A DNA stretch of 64,000 bases from Eoetvoesia sp035555955 (GCF_035555955.1 NZ_DATMGA010000012.1:18011-82010), one strand, 5' to 3'. Positions 7,281 to 15,574 are shown, counted from the first letter of the stretch. Numbers and translations are program-made. Notes: generated by a model from the letters alone, not told the origin.

Positions 7281-8753
7281 TCAGGCAACAACGCCTTCTT
7301 TGAGACTTGCCGCCGGCACGTCGTAGCTTGACAGCAGGTGATCGGCCACGCCCTCGAAGGCATTCCAGTCGGCATGCATGAAGTTGTAGTTGCGCACCAC
7401 GAACGAGGCGCCCGCGTAGAACTTCTCGTACTGCTGATGACGCCCGGCAAACTCGGAACCGGTCAGATCCCAGGCCAGCTTGTACAGCTTCATGCGATCG
7501 ACGGCCGGCAGTTGAGGGGTGGCCCAATACCGCTCGAAGGTATCGCGCAGCTTGGGGTCGGCCATGACCGATACATCAGCCGGCATCTGGAACACGCTGC
7601 CGCCGCACAGCTCGCGCAGCTCGTCGATGATTTTCGAGTAGTTCTCGGTGCACCAGTTAAGCGCGGCATACACCAGGCGGCGGTTGAAGCAGTAGTAACC
7701 ATCGGAAGGCCATTCTTCCGCACCCTGGATCTGACCCAATATGATGCCTTGCAGCACGCCTTCCCAGGCGGCCAGCTTGCCCAGGGTTTCGCGCACGGCG
7801 GGAATCTTATCGGCGCCCGATGCCTTGGTGATCTTGCTGGCCATGCCCACGATAAGCTGCATCTTGGCCAGATAGCGCACGTTGGACTGATGGTTGCCGT
7901 AGGTGTGGCCGGCGGTATCCACATAGATTTTACGCGCCAACACTGGGTCGTTGTGAACGAATACTTTTTCCCAGGGAACCTTGACTTCGTTGCAAAACAG
8001 CATGGCATCGGATTCGTCGAAACGATGGGCAAGCGGGCTTTCAAAGTCGCACAGCGTGTCGCGGCCCATGGGCTTGCGCGACCACAGTTCCACGCCGGGC
8101 GCATTGCACGGCACAGCGCAGGTAATGGCCTGGTCGGCCTGATCGGGGGCAAGGGGGATGAGATTGCCAATCCAGATTTCGTTGGCGTAGGCGGCGCCCG
8201 TGGCCAGCATCTTGATGCCGGAAATCACAATGCCGTCGTCGTCTTCGCGCACCACGCGCAGCGAAGGCATGGGCAGCTTGTTTTCCTGGTAGAACTCGGG
8301 CGTGCGGGCCGAGGCAGGCGGCACCACGGCATAGACGGCGTAGCTGTCCGTCTTGCGCAGATGGTCGTAGTAGGCCATGAGGTTATCGGCGAACTTGCCG
8401 AATACCTCGGGCTTGAGGCTCATACCCGTAACAAAGCTGGATACGTGGTCGGGAGAGCGGCCAAACATGCCGTAGGTACTATCGGCAATGGCGCGATGGA
8501 CGCCATAGCGGAACTCAAGGTCGGCCTTGCTGCGCGCGCGCAGGAAGTAACCGCTATAGCGCTCTCCGTCTTCTTCGAAAGTCATGGAGTCGCGGTTTTC
8601 GGCTGCGCGCTTCAGATCGTAGATATTGGCAATGGACTGCGCGCCATTACGGAAGGCGGGGTGGGTGGTGACATCCGTGACGCGCTCGTTGCCGACGTAG
8701 ATGACACGCCCGTCGCGCAAAGACTCCAGATGTTCGGAACCGGTTTTCAACAT
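7281..8753 (-). CDS. HpaB-family flavin-dependent monooxygenase, oxygenase component
   Basis: A 490-residue member of the 4-hydroxyphenylacetate 3-hydroxylase (HpaB) family, which uses diffusible FADH2 and O2 to hydroxylate an aromatic or heteroaromatic ring. I start it at ATG 8753 (MLKTGSEHLESLRDGR), which has GGAG 8 nt upstream; the frame opens at 8780. Family features include RDGRVIYVGNERVTDVTTHPAF near the N-terminus, MLATGAAYANEIWIGN in the middle and the YVDTAGHTYGNHQ segment. HpaB homologues act on 4-hydroxyphenylacetate, chlorophenols, pyrrole-2-carboxylate and others. No 4-hydroxyphenylacetate ring-cleavage genes lie here, so I do not use the hpaB name. It is the first gene of the operon leading to the amidase and has an AT-rich palindromic region upstream. 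Confidence 0.88.
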   Translation of the reverse strand: MLKTGSEHLESLRDGRVIYVGNERVTDVTTHPAFRNGAQSIANIYDLKRAAENRDSMTFEEDGERYSGYFLRARSKADLEFRYGVHRAIADSTYGMFGRSPDHVSSFVTGMSLKPEVFGKFADNLMAYYDHLRKTDSYAVYAVVPPASARTPEFYQENKLPMPSLRVVREDDDGIVISGIKMLATGAAYANEIWIGNLIPLAPDQADQAITCAVPCNAPGVELWSRKPMGRDTLCDFESPLAHRFDESDAMLFCNEVKVPWEKVFVHNDPVLARKIYVDTAGHTYGNHQSNVRYLAKMQLIVGMASKITKASGADKIPAVRETLGKLAAWEGVLQGIILGQIQGAEEWPSDGYYCFNRRLVYAALNWCTENYSKIIDELRELCGGSVFQMPADVSVMADPKLRDTFERYWATPQLPAVDRMKLYKLAWDLTGSEFAGRHQQYEKFYAGASFVVRNYNFMHADWNAFEGVADHLLSSYDVPAASLKEGVVA

Positions 8754-8869
8754 TTCAAATACTCCAGAAATTTGCTGCACGATTTACGTGCCTAGTGTTG
8801 TTTGGCTAATTCGCCGGACCGCTCAAGCCGGGAAGGCAAAAATCATCCGTTGTTTAATTTTACATTAAA

Positions 8870-8886
8870 AGCTAAGTTTATTAGCT
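8870..8886. promoter_or_regulatory. Inverted repeat upstream of the HpaB-type operon (candidate MarR operator)
   Basis: AGCTAA (8870-8875), 5-nt spacer, TTAGCT (8881-8886), inside a very AT-rich stretch 117 bp upstream of the oxygenase start. The arms extend imperfectly (AAAAGCTAA / TTAGCTATTTT). A similar TAGCT/AGCTATT arrangement lies between the Liv binding-protein gene and the marR gene at 13671-13702. This suggests one regulator for both operons. An 11-bp palindrome GGGATTATCCC lies nearby at 8908-8918. Confidence 0.35.
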
Positions 8887-8973
8887 ATTTTATTTAGGCA
8901 TATTATTGGGATTATCCCTAGTAATTCAGAGAAGCGGGCCGCCGGCTAACCCCTCAGCCAGCCAACGGTGCCT

Positions 8974-9630
8974 CTACTGGATTTCCCCGCGCTCAATCTG
9001 CAACGTGTAATCGGCGATTTCACCTAGCAGATCGGGCGAAGACTCGGTAACAAGCAGGGCAAGGTCGGGCCGTTTATTCCGCACCTTGCCAAGCGTGCGG
9101 GCATACTCAAGCGCCAAGGCCGGGGCCAGGCCCTGAAACGGCTCGTCGAGCACCAAAGCGTAACGCGCGATCATAAGCGCCCGCCCTAGCGCAACCATCT
9201 TGCCTTGCCCGCCCGACACCCCGCCGCCCGGACGTTTGCGCATTACAGCCAGCGAAGGCATCAGTTCATAGATCTCTTCAAGCCTGCTGGCGCGCTCATC
9301 GACCGACAACCCCAACGCCAGGGACGGTAGAAGAATATTGTCTTCGACCGTAAATTCGGGCACCAGGCGGCGGTCTTCCGGAGCGTAGCCAATACCCTGA
9401 TGCGCCCGCTTATAAGCGGGCGTGATGCCTATGTTTTCGCCTTTTAACGTGACCGAGCCGGACTGCATGGGGAGCAGACCCATAAAGGCGCGCAAGGTGG
9501 TTGTCTTGCCGGCGCCATTACGACCGATCAGGGTAGTGGTTTTTCCGGCCTCCAGCTTGAAGGACACGCCACGCAAAATGGGAATACCGTTGATGGCGAC
9601 ATGGATGTTTTCAATATTCAGCATGGTCAT
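8974..9630 (-). CDS. livF: Branched-chain-type ABC transporter ATPase (LivF)
   Basis: A 218-residue ATP-binding subunit of a Liv/HAAT ABC importer. Walker A is GRNGAGKTTT (about residues 37-46), the signature reads VSGGQGK where LSGGQ is usual, and Walker B is YALVLDEPFQGLAP. After Walker B the usual histidine-switch region reads LLVTESSPDLL, with no histidine, which is a departure from most ABC ATPases. It overlaps livG by 4 nt (ATGA), giving coupled translation. The Liv-type family imports amino acids, but also urea, amides and aromatic acids; the adjacent catabolic operon argues for a non-canonical substrate. Confidence 0.9.
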   Translation of the reverse strand: MTMLNIENIHVAINGIPILRGVSFKLEAGKTTTLIGRNGAGKTTTLRAFMGLLPMQSGSVTLKGENIGITPAYKRAHQGIGYAPEDRRLVPEFTVEDNILLPSLALGLSVDERASRLEEIYELMPSLAVMRKRPGGGVSGGQGKMVALGRALMIARYALVLDEPFQGLAPALALEYARTLGKVRNKRPDLALLVTESSPDLLGEIADYTLQIERGEIQ

Positions 9631-10370
9631 ACTCCCACCACTTTATGCAGCACCTCGGCATTTTTGAACACCTCCGAGGGCGGCCCTTGAACCAGCACGC
9701 GCCCGGCATCCCATACCGCCACGCGGTCGGAATAACGCTGCACGACCTCCATGTCATGTTCCACAAACAACGCGGTAACCTTGGCTTGCCGCAACGCCTT
9801 CATCAGCGTTTCCATCAGGGCGAAGCGTTCAATCGAACTTACACCGCTGGTAGGCTCGTCCAGCAGAATCAGCCGGGGCTTCAGCGCCAGCGCCAAAACA
9901 ATGTCAAGCAGCTTGCGCTTGCCCTCGGGCAATGCGTCGGCAAACTGTCCTGCCTGATCCTGCAAGCCGACCAATGCAAGCAGCTCCATGGCCTCTTCGC
10001 GCCGGCGACCGGCGCCGAGGCTTTCGAACCACGACCAGATGCCTTGTTTGGCCGCCATGGCGATCAGCAGGTTGTCCAGCACGGTCTGGTCGAGAAAAAG
10101 CTGGGGAATCTGAAACGCCCGGGCGATTCCCCGATGGGCAATGGAACGTGGAGCCATTGCCGTAATCGAAATGCCGTCCAGACAAACCTCACCGGAGTCG
10201 GGCTTGAGATAGCCGCTGCACAGGTTGAGGAAAGTCGTCTTGCCGGATCCGTTAGGCCCGATAATGGCAACGAATTCCCCCTCGTTGATCTGGAAGGTGA
10301 TGCCATCGACGGCCGTTACCCCATAAAAGGCAATACGCAGATCCTTGGCTTCTAGTAAGGGATGGCTCAT
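9627..10370 (-). CDS. livG: Branched-chain-type ABC transporter ATPase (LivG)
   Basis: A 247-residue second ATPase of the importer. Walker A is GPNGSGKTTF (about residues 37-46), Walker B is RLILLDEPTSGVSS, and the switch histidine is present in ALFVEHDMEVV. The signature region reads ALPEGKRKLLDI, the shortened LivG style. The start overlaps the livM stop by 4 nt and the stop overlaps the livF start by 4 nt, so livM-G-F form a translationally coupled block. With LivF it forms the cytoplasmic heterodimer that drives the LivH/LivM channel. Confidence 0.92.
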   Translation of the reverse strand: MSHPLLEAKDLRIAFYGVTAVDGITFQINEGEFVAIIGPNGSGKTTFLNLCSGYLKPDSGEVCLDGISITAMAPRSIAHRGIARAFQIPQLFLDQTVLDNLLIAMAAKQGIWSWFESLGAGRRREEAMELLALVGLQDQAGQFADALPEGKRKLLDIVLALALKPRLILLDEPTSGVSSIERFALMETLMKALRQAKVTALFVEHDMEVVQRYSDRVAVWDAGRVLVQGPPSEVFKNAEVLHKVVGV

Positions 10371-11299
10371 GATGCGCTCCGACGACGTTTACGGATCAGG
10401 CCATACAGGCCGCTGGGCAGGAAAACAATAACGACGATCAGCGCCACCCCGGTGATCAGGTTCCAGGCATCGGTAAGATTGACCGATGCCGAATGCAGCA
10501 GCTCAAGAAAGAACGAGCCGATGAAAGGCCCCGCCGCCCCTCCAATACCCCCTAGAACGGCGATCAGCACAAATTGCGCGGAGGTAATCCAATAGCCGAA
10601 ATCCGGAAGAACGTGGCCGATGGCGCTACCCGCGATAACGCCTCCAAAACCGGACAGTGCCGCTGAAACCACGTAAGCGGCCAACAACACCGAGCGCGCC
10701 GATACCCCTAAATATTCAAGCCGCAGTTCGTTGCCCTCGATGGCGGAAAGCGCATAGCCGAGAGGACTCTTCCAATAGCGCTGCACCAGATAGCCCAGGA
10801 CTATCATCAGCGCCACCGAAAAGTAATACAGCACGTGATCGAATCCCGGTTTCTCCAGAGGTATCCAAAGGAACGTGGGAGTTTGCAGCGCCATGCCGTC
10901 GGTGCCGCCCGTCACGCTATACATCTTGGCGATCAAGGAGTACACCACCATCGAAATGGCAAGGTTGAGCATGGCAAAGAAAATGGCCCTGTAGCGCACC
11001 ACAAAAGCGCCGACGATCAGCCCCGCGATGGCCGAACCCATTGTTCCCAGGACAAGCAATACAAGAAATTCATTGATCCCCAGGCGCGATAGGAAGGCGA
11101 TGCAATAAGCGCCTATTGCAAAAAACATGGCGTGCCCAATGGAGATCAGTCCGGCTCGCAGCAAAATGGCGACACCCAACGCGACCATCCCGTTGGCCAT
11201 GGCCAGGGTCAGGACAAACTGCAACCAAGGAGCAGCGAAAGGCACAACCGCCAGCACGACCAGCACCAGGGCGGATAAAACAGAGATAATTGGACGCAT
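10367..11299 (-). CDS. livM: Branched-chain-type ABC transporter permease (LivM)
   Basis: A 310-residue inner-membrane permease with about 9-10 hydrophobic segments, of LivM length and pattern. The family segment GMVALGVAILLRAGLISIGHAMFFAIGAY is near residues 38-66, and the EAA-like loop (LSAIEGNELRLEYLGV) and the late GGIGGAAGPFIGSFFLELL are visible. The C-terminus is basic (RKRRRSAS). It lies 5 nt after livH and overlaps livG. It pairs with LivH to form the pore. Confidence 0.92.
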   Translation of the reverse strand: MRPIISVLSALVLVVLAVVPFAAPWLQFVLTLAMANGMVALGVAILLRAGLISIGHAMFFAIGAYCIAFLSRLGINEFLVLLVLGTMGSAIAGLIVGAFVVRYRAIFFAMLNLAISMVVYSLIAKMYSVTGGTDGMALQTPTFLWIPLEKPGFDHVLYYFSVALMIVLGYLVQRYWKSPLGYALSAIEGNELRLEYLGVSARSVLLAAYVVSAALSGFGGVIAGSAIGHVLPDFGYWITSAQFVLIAVLGGIGGAAGPFIGSFFLELLHSASVNLTDAWNLITGVALIVVIVFLPSGLYGLIRKRRRSAS

Positions 11300-11304
11300 G
11301 ATGC

Positions 11305-12204
11305 TTAAATCCTCCGCGCCTGATCGTTGCCAAACAAACCATACGGGCGAATCAACAGTACGACCAACATGACGATGTAAGGCGCGACCGCTTCGAGTTG
11401 AGGCGCGAAATAGATGGCGACGACACGAGCCAGCCCGACAATCACGGCGGCAAGCGCCGCGCCTTCAATCTGACCCAGGCCCCCGATAGCCGCCACCGCA
11501 AAGGCCAGAACTATTGTTTCCGCCCCAAGGCCCGGCGCCGCTCCCGATGTCGGTACCGCCAACGCCCCGCCCAGCGCCGCCAGAAACACGCCCAGCGTAA
11601 AGGCAAACGTGAACAGGCGCTTAGTGTTTATGCCGACGCTTAGCGCCATTTCCCGGTCGAATACCACCGCCGACAGCAGTTTCCCGATGCGGGTCTTCAC
11701 CAGCATCATGCGCAGACCGAACACGACGATGATGGCCGCGATGATCAGGAGAATTTGATAGTTCAGATAGGTAACGCTGCCGATGGACGTGACGCCCAGC
11801 AATGTCATGGGTGTGTCTTCAGCAATGGAGCTCACGCCGAATACGATGCGCTGCAGGTCTTCAAGGATAAGAAACAGGCCAAACGTTGCAAGAATCTGCA
11901 CCGCCTCGGATTTGCCAAGCGTCCACTGTATCAGCGTGGACTGCACCAAAGGCCCCAACAGCGCCGCCAGGATGACGGCGCTTGCCAGGAGAGCAACAAA
12001 GGTAAGCCAGGGAGAAAGCCCCGCCGAAATAACCCATAAGCACAACGAAGCAGCCACATACGCGCCAATGGAATAGAAACTGCCATGCGCTACATTAAGT
12101 ACGCGCAACACGCTGAACACAAGCGTCAAACCGACGGCCACGAAAAAAATAAGCGCCGCGCTCGTCAAACTATCGACGAGCAAAGGAATTATCAAGCCAA
12201 GCAT
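11305..12204 (-). CDS. livH: Branched-chain-type ABC transporter permease (LivH)
   Basis: A 299-residue permease of the LivH type. It has the N-terminal LTLVFSVLRVLNVAHGSFYSIGAY segment, the central long hydrophilic loop (MLVKTRIGKLLSAVVFDREMALSVGINT) and the C-terminal AIGGLGQIEGAALAAVIVGLARV. It is the second gene of the transporter operon, 61 nt after the binding-protein gene. A short inverted repeat in that gap may limit read-through from the binding-protein gene. Confidence 0.92.
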   Translation of the reverse strand: MLGLIIPLLVDSLTSAALIFFVAVGLTLVFSVLRVLNVAHGSFYSIGAYVAASLCLWVISAGLSPWLTFVALLASAVILAALLGPLVQSTLIQWTLGKSEAVQILATFGLFLILEDLQRIVFGVSSIAEDTPMTLLGVTSIGSVTYLNYQILLIIAAIIVVFGLRMMLVKTRIGKLLSAVVFDREMALSVGINTKRLFTFAFTLGVFLAALGGALAVPTSGAAPGLGAETIVLAFAVAAIGGLGQIEGAALAAVIVGLARVVAIYFAPQLEAVAPYIVMLVVLLIRPYGLFGNDQARRI

Positions 12205-12231
12205 AAGTGGTTCCGTAACGTGATATCGCCA

Positions 12232-12250
12232 AGAGCGATCGATCCGCTCT
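12232..12250 (-). terminator. Short hairpin between binding-protein gene and livH
   Basis: AGAGCG (12232-12237), 7-nt loop, CGCTCT (12245-12250). It is in the only sizeable gap of the transporter operon and could act as an attenuator favouring binding-protein expression. The stem is short and has no T-run, so support is weak. Confidence 0.3.
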
Positions 12251-12265
12251 CGGCCGCCGAAGTCA

Positions 12266-13558
12266 TTACTTGTAGCTACCCGGCTTGGGCAGGGATTTCA
12301 GAAGATCGGCGTTGATGGACTTCACCCACACCATTGGATCCTCGCCCTGGGGCGGGGTCAGCACCTTGCCGTCGTAGCGAACCATGTCGCCGATTACCGG
12401 GAAGGAGTAGTCGGGCGACTTGACCGTCGTGCCGATAACCTGATCGACCATGCCCTCGTTGTCCTTGCGGATGGTGCTGGTACCGGTCAGCGTGTCGAAG
12501 GAGCCGCTGGACATGGCTTTCGCCAACTCGTCACGAGAAGGCCATTTCCCGCCGTTCGCAGCCATGGCTTTTACATAGGCATCCTTCATGTAGATAACGG
12601 CATTGGCCATTTTCATGGACGGAAACACTGGGTATTCGCCGAAGCGCTGCTTGTATTCCTCTACGAAGCGCTTGGTTTCAGGCCTGGCCTGTGCATCGGG
12701 AGACATCCACCACCCGTCGCCCAGCACACCAACGATGACGCCTTGGGGCAAGGTATTTTGCTGAAGAACAGTTTCACCCAGAGCCAAAATGACCTGGCTC
12801 TTGGAGAACAAGCCACGAGGCGACGCCTGCCTTACAAAGTTGGAAAGGTCAGCCCCCCAAAGCGCCGAAAACACCACGTCGGGCTGAGCAGCCAATAAGC
12901 GGGAAACCTCGGTTTGAAAATTGGCGGTTCCAAGCTTGGGAAAAAGGTTGGCCACGATTTCGATGTCGGGCCTGATTGCCTTCAGCGTAGCCGAGAAAAC
13001 ATTGGCCGCGTCATGCCCCATGGCATAGTCGGGGTTCAGCATGGCGACACGCTTTACATTGGGATTTTTCTGCAACAAATACAGAGCGTAAGCCGCGAAC
13101 TCAGTCACGGTATTACCGTTGGGGCGGAAGTAGTAATTGCTTTTTCCGTCTGCCAGCAGTTGATGCGCATCGCAGTTCCAGGCAATAGTGGGAACTTTCA
13201 ATTGTTCGACCGCCGGCTTCAAAGCCAGGCAGTTGGAGCTTGAAAGTGCGGCAATCATTACCTGGTTTTCGGGGTTGGAAGCCAGCCGGCGGTATTCAGC
13301 GATAACGCCTTCAGTGCCCTGGCCTTCGTCAACGACGGTAGCCTTGATAGGCACCCCAGCAATGCCACCGGCTTTGTTGATTTGGTCAACCATCAGATCG
13401 GCGGCCTTCTTGCCTGGCATACCATAGGCCGCTGCAGGCCCCGAAGTGAAGGTAAAAACACCCACACCGACCGAAGCCGGTTTTTCTTGCGCGTGAAGCG
13501 GCGTCATTGCGGCACCCAGCGCAACCGCCGCAGCGGTGACCCAAGTCATCTTCATCAT
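12266..13558 (-). CDS. Liv-type ABC transporter substrate-binding protein
   Basis: A 430-residue periplasmic binding protein of the LivJ/LivK (peripla_BP_6) class. It has a signal peptide (hydrophobic to about residue 20, cleavage near LHA-QEKP) and then the family start SVGVGVFTFTSGPAAAYG. Later elements include VDQINKAGGIAGVPIKATVVDEG and the GHDAANVFSATLKA region. A GAGGAGAG ribosome site supports the start. It is the first gene of the operon leading to livHMGF and is divergent from the marR gene. The ligand is not readable from the sequence. Given the neighbouring oxygenase/amidase operon, an aromatic or heteroaromatic acid or amide is a reasonable inference. Confidence 0.92.
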   Translation of the reverse strand: MMKMTWVTAAAVALGAAMTPLHAQEKPASVGVGVFTFTSGPAAAYGMPGKKAADLMVDQINKAGGIAGVPIKATVVDEGQGTEGVIAEYRRLASNPENQVMIAALSSSNCLALKPAVEQLKVPTIAWNCDAHQLLADGKSNYYFRPNGNTVTEFAAYALYLLQKNPNVKRVAMLNPDYAMGHDAANVFSATLKAIRPDIEIVANLFPKLGTANFQTEVSRLLAAQPDVVFSALWGADLSNFVRQASPRGLFSKSQVILALGETVLQQNTLPQGVIVGVLGDGWWMSPDAQARPETKRFVEEYKQRFGEYPVFPSMKMANAVIYMKDAYVKAMAANGGKWPSRDELAKAMSSGSFDTLTGTSTIRKDNEGMVDQVIGTTVKSPDYSFPVIGDMVRYDGKVLTPPQGEDPMVWVKSINADLLKSLPKPGSYK

Positions 13559-13670
13559 AGTCTCTCCTCAGCCTACTTTCATGTGAATTGACGAGTTGTT
13601 ACTCGCCAGCGGTAAACGTGAATCAAAGCATCCAGTCGTTTGCATGTAGCAAATATCGCGCAAACAATCT

Positions 13671-13702
13671 TTTAATATTAGCTGTGTTTAAAAGCTATTA
13701 AA
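13671..13702. promoter_or_regulatory. Imperfect palindrome in the marR/binding-protein divergent region
   Basis: TTTAATATTAGCT (13671-13683) faces AGCTATTAAA (13693-13702), leaving a 9-nt centre. This is an imperfect but long AT-rich palindrome in the 288-bp region between the divergent marR and binding-protein genes. MarR proteins bind such 16-30 bp palindromes and usually control their own divergent promoter. The AGCTATT element recurs upstream of the oxygenase gene. The rest of the intergenic region shows another small palindrome (TTTTCC TAG GGAAAA, near 13730) but no gene. Confidence 0.4.
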
Positions 13703-13846
13703 CAGTATCAAATTGCTTTTTGCAATATCATTTTCCTAGGGAAAACAACTAGAATGCCCCGACACTGCTGGATCAAAAACCGCAGAAACAGGCGCTGAGA
13801 AGGCGTACGCGATGTACAATCGGCTTTTTCACGAAGGTATTGCCCA

Positions 13847-14407
13847 ATGGCGTCCACGAACTCAAATCGCTCATTGACAATCACGCAGCCGTCATTTCTA
13901 GTCGACGGGTCAGACGCCGAGTTCCGCCTGCTCATTAACAAGCTGCTGTATTTTTCGGCGCGCTTGCTGGCAATCCGCGACGGTTTCGGGGCAATCATCG
14001 GTCTTACCGGCATACAGTATTCGATACTGATGTCGATCAAACAACTCTCGTCCGAAGACGAGGTCACCGTCAATCAACTGGCCGACCACCTGCATTTCAG
14101 CGGCTCATTCGTCACCGTTGAAACAGGCAAGCTGCAAAAGCGCGGCCTGATCAAAAAAAGCAGGCATATCCTCGATCGGCGCAAGATGGTGCTCAGCATC
14201 ACCCCGGCGGGCCTTACGCTGCTGGAGGGGCTTACCGAGACCCAGCAAACCATCAACGACATCCTGTTCGACAAGCTCAACGCGCGCGACTCCACCCAGT
14301 TGCGCAAGCTGGTCAGCCAATTGGTAAGCAATTCTGATTCCGCCACGCTTGAACTAACGCACCTGGTCTCGAAGCTGAACATCCAGCAAGGCAATTCGCA
14401 CCCGTAA
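13847..14407 (+). CDS. MarR family transcriptional regulator
   Basis: A 186-residue MarR-type regulator. The winged helix-turn-helix spans about residues 55-130: LTGIQYSILMSIKQL, VTVNQLADHLHFSGSFVTVETGKLQKRGLIKK as the recognition part, and DRRKMVLSITPAGLTLLEGL as the wing. The flanking helices form the dimer interface. It is transcribed away from the Liv transporter operon, with 288 bp between them, the usual arrangement for a repressor of a transport/catabolic locus relieved by a phenolic or aromatic ligand. It probably also controls the oxygenase operon, as judged from a shared AT-rich motif. It ends 20 nt from the convergent flavoprotein gene. Confidence 0.88.
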   Translation: MASTNSNRSLTITQPSFLVDGSDAEFRLLINKLLYFSARLLAIRDGFGAIIGLTGIQYSILMSIKQLSSEDEVTVNQLADHLHFSGSFVTVETGKLQKRGLIKKSRHILDRRKMVLSITPAGLTLLEGLTETQQTINDILFDKLNARDSTQLRKLVSQLVSNSDSATLELTHLVSKLNIQQGNSHP

Positions 14408-14427
14408 TATGCCTTGACCGCGGCCTG

Positions 14428-15420
14428 TCAGTAGAGATTCCGCTTGTAGTCGGACTCCAGGCTTTTGCGCATCAGGCCGGGAACGGCGACCAACCCCTTG
14501 GCGACGATTGCGCCCAGGCCGCCGGCCTTGTGCAGCCTTACGTGCGCGGCGAAGATGGCCGCCGGATCGATGTCGGCGGGAGGCGCTTGCCCAACCCAAG
14601 GGTTGGCGCGTGCCAAGGCGGCGCTTTCGCGCAGCGCGATGAATGGCGACGCAATGCTGCCCACGAGCTTGGGGGTTTTATCGCGCACGGTGAAGGGCTG
14701 CCTTGATTGCGGGTCGGCGCTGATGCCGGCCTCGCCCTGCGCGCAGGCTACCCGGGTGCATCCGGGCACAATGAACAATGCCGACGCTTGGGGCCGCGCC
14801 AGGATATTGCGGAAGCTATCCGTACGGCGGTTTCCCGGACGATCGGCGAAGCGAATGCCGCCTTCGAACGGCTGGGCCAGCAGGCCGGCCGGGTCGCCCT
14901 TGGGGCTAAGATCGGTATTCAGCCGGGCATCGGCGGTGGCCAGAGCCATGAAACGGCTGGATTGAAGAAAGTCGGTCACATCGGCGGCCGGCGGTGGTGC
15001 GGGCTGCCAGAAATCCGAGCGCAGCAAGGCCTTGGCGCAATGCAAATAGCATTCCTGCACGGTGACGACAATAGCGTCACCCTCCGCGCTCGCCACCCTG
15101 CCGTTTACGCGCAGGGTCTCGCCCATGCCGGGAATGAGGAACAGCAACCCCACGCCACGCCCCTGCCGCGCCTGCTCGGGGTCGTCCAGCGCGGCGAGCG
15201 GCAATCGGAGCTGTTTTTCGTCCAGCGCCAAGGCGAAACCCGGATCGCCGCCGACGATGGTCGCGTCGATGCACTGTTCATCGCTGAAACCGGCAAACGC
15301 CAGAGGCGATGCGCACAGCCAGCGGCGCGCATGGGCATCCAGATGATCGATGACCTTCAGGTCGATGGCCGCGGGCTTCGCGCCCGCCTGCGCCTCAAGC
15401 TCGGCTGTCGTCCGCAGCAT
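14428..15420 (-). CDS. Pyridoxamine 5'-phosphate oxidase-like flavoprotein of the iron operon
   Basis: A 330-residue protein with a PNPOx-like split-barrel domain (about residues 140-280: DFLQSSRFMALATADARLNTDLSPKGDPAGLL, then RRTDSFRNILARPQASALFIVPG). The preceding ~130 residues also resemble a flavin-barrel fold. I start at ATG 15420 (MLRTTAELEAQAG), because the longer frame overlaps the small membrane gene further; the overlap is then 26 nt. It is last in an operon with a siderophore receptor, a PepSY protein and a small membrane protein. Flavin-dependent reduction of imported ferric siderophore, or electron supply to it, is an inference from context. A vitamin B6 role is not indicated. 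Confidence 0.72.
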   Translation of the reverse strand: MLRTTAELEAQAGAKPAAIDLKVIDHLDAHARRWLCASPLAFAGFSDEQCIDATIVGGDPGFALALDEKQLRLPLAALDDPEQARQGRGVGLLFLIPGMGETLRVNGRVASAEGDAIVVTVQECYLHCAKALLRSDFWQPAPPPAADVTDFLQSSRFMALATADARLNTDLSPKGDPAGLLAQPFEGGIRFADRPGNRRTDSFRNILARPQASALFIVPGCTRVACAQGEAGISADPQSRQPFTVRDKTPKLVGSIASPFIALRESAALARANPWVGQAPPADIDPAAIFAAHVRLHKAGGLGAIVAKGLVAVPGLMRKSLESDYKRNLY

Positions 15421-15574
15421 GGTTGCGCACCCAGCCGTACCACACGGCAAGCACCACGGGAACCAGAAGCGCCAGCCACGAGACCGCATCGCCCAGGCCG
15501 TCGTACAGAAGGCCGGACAGCAATCCGACGGCGCTCAGCAAGCCGATCACAATGGGCCAGAACCAGACTTTCAT
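15395..15574 (-). CDS. Small membrane protein of the iron operon (59 residues)
   Basis: A short gene encoding MKVWFWPIVIGLLSAVGLL and onward to a hydrophilic end NHAADDSRA. It has two predicted membrane helices (about residues 5-24 and 30-49) with a short YDGLGD loop. Its ATG overlaps the PepSY stop as ATGA (15571-15574), and its 3' end overlaps the flavoprotein start by 26 nt. This overlap on both sides is strong evidence that it is translated. The function is unknown; small two-helix proteins accompany PepSY proteins in other iron-uptake operons, which suggests an accessory subunit. Confidence 0.75.
   Translation of the reverse strand: MKVWFWPIVIGLLSAVGLLSGLLYDGLGDAVSWLALLVPVVLAVWYGWVRNHAADDSRA

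Noticed and set aside
7281..8753. Naming the oxygenase hpaB and assigning 4-hydroxyphenylacetate degradation
   Set aside because: No homoprotocatechuate ring-cleavage or downstream hpa genes are present; the following cupin, DUF2848 and amidase genes point to a different substrate.
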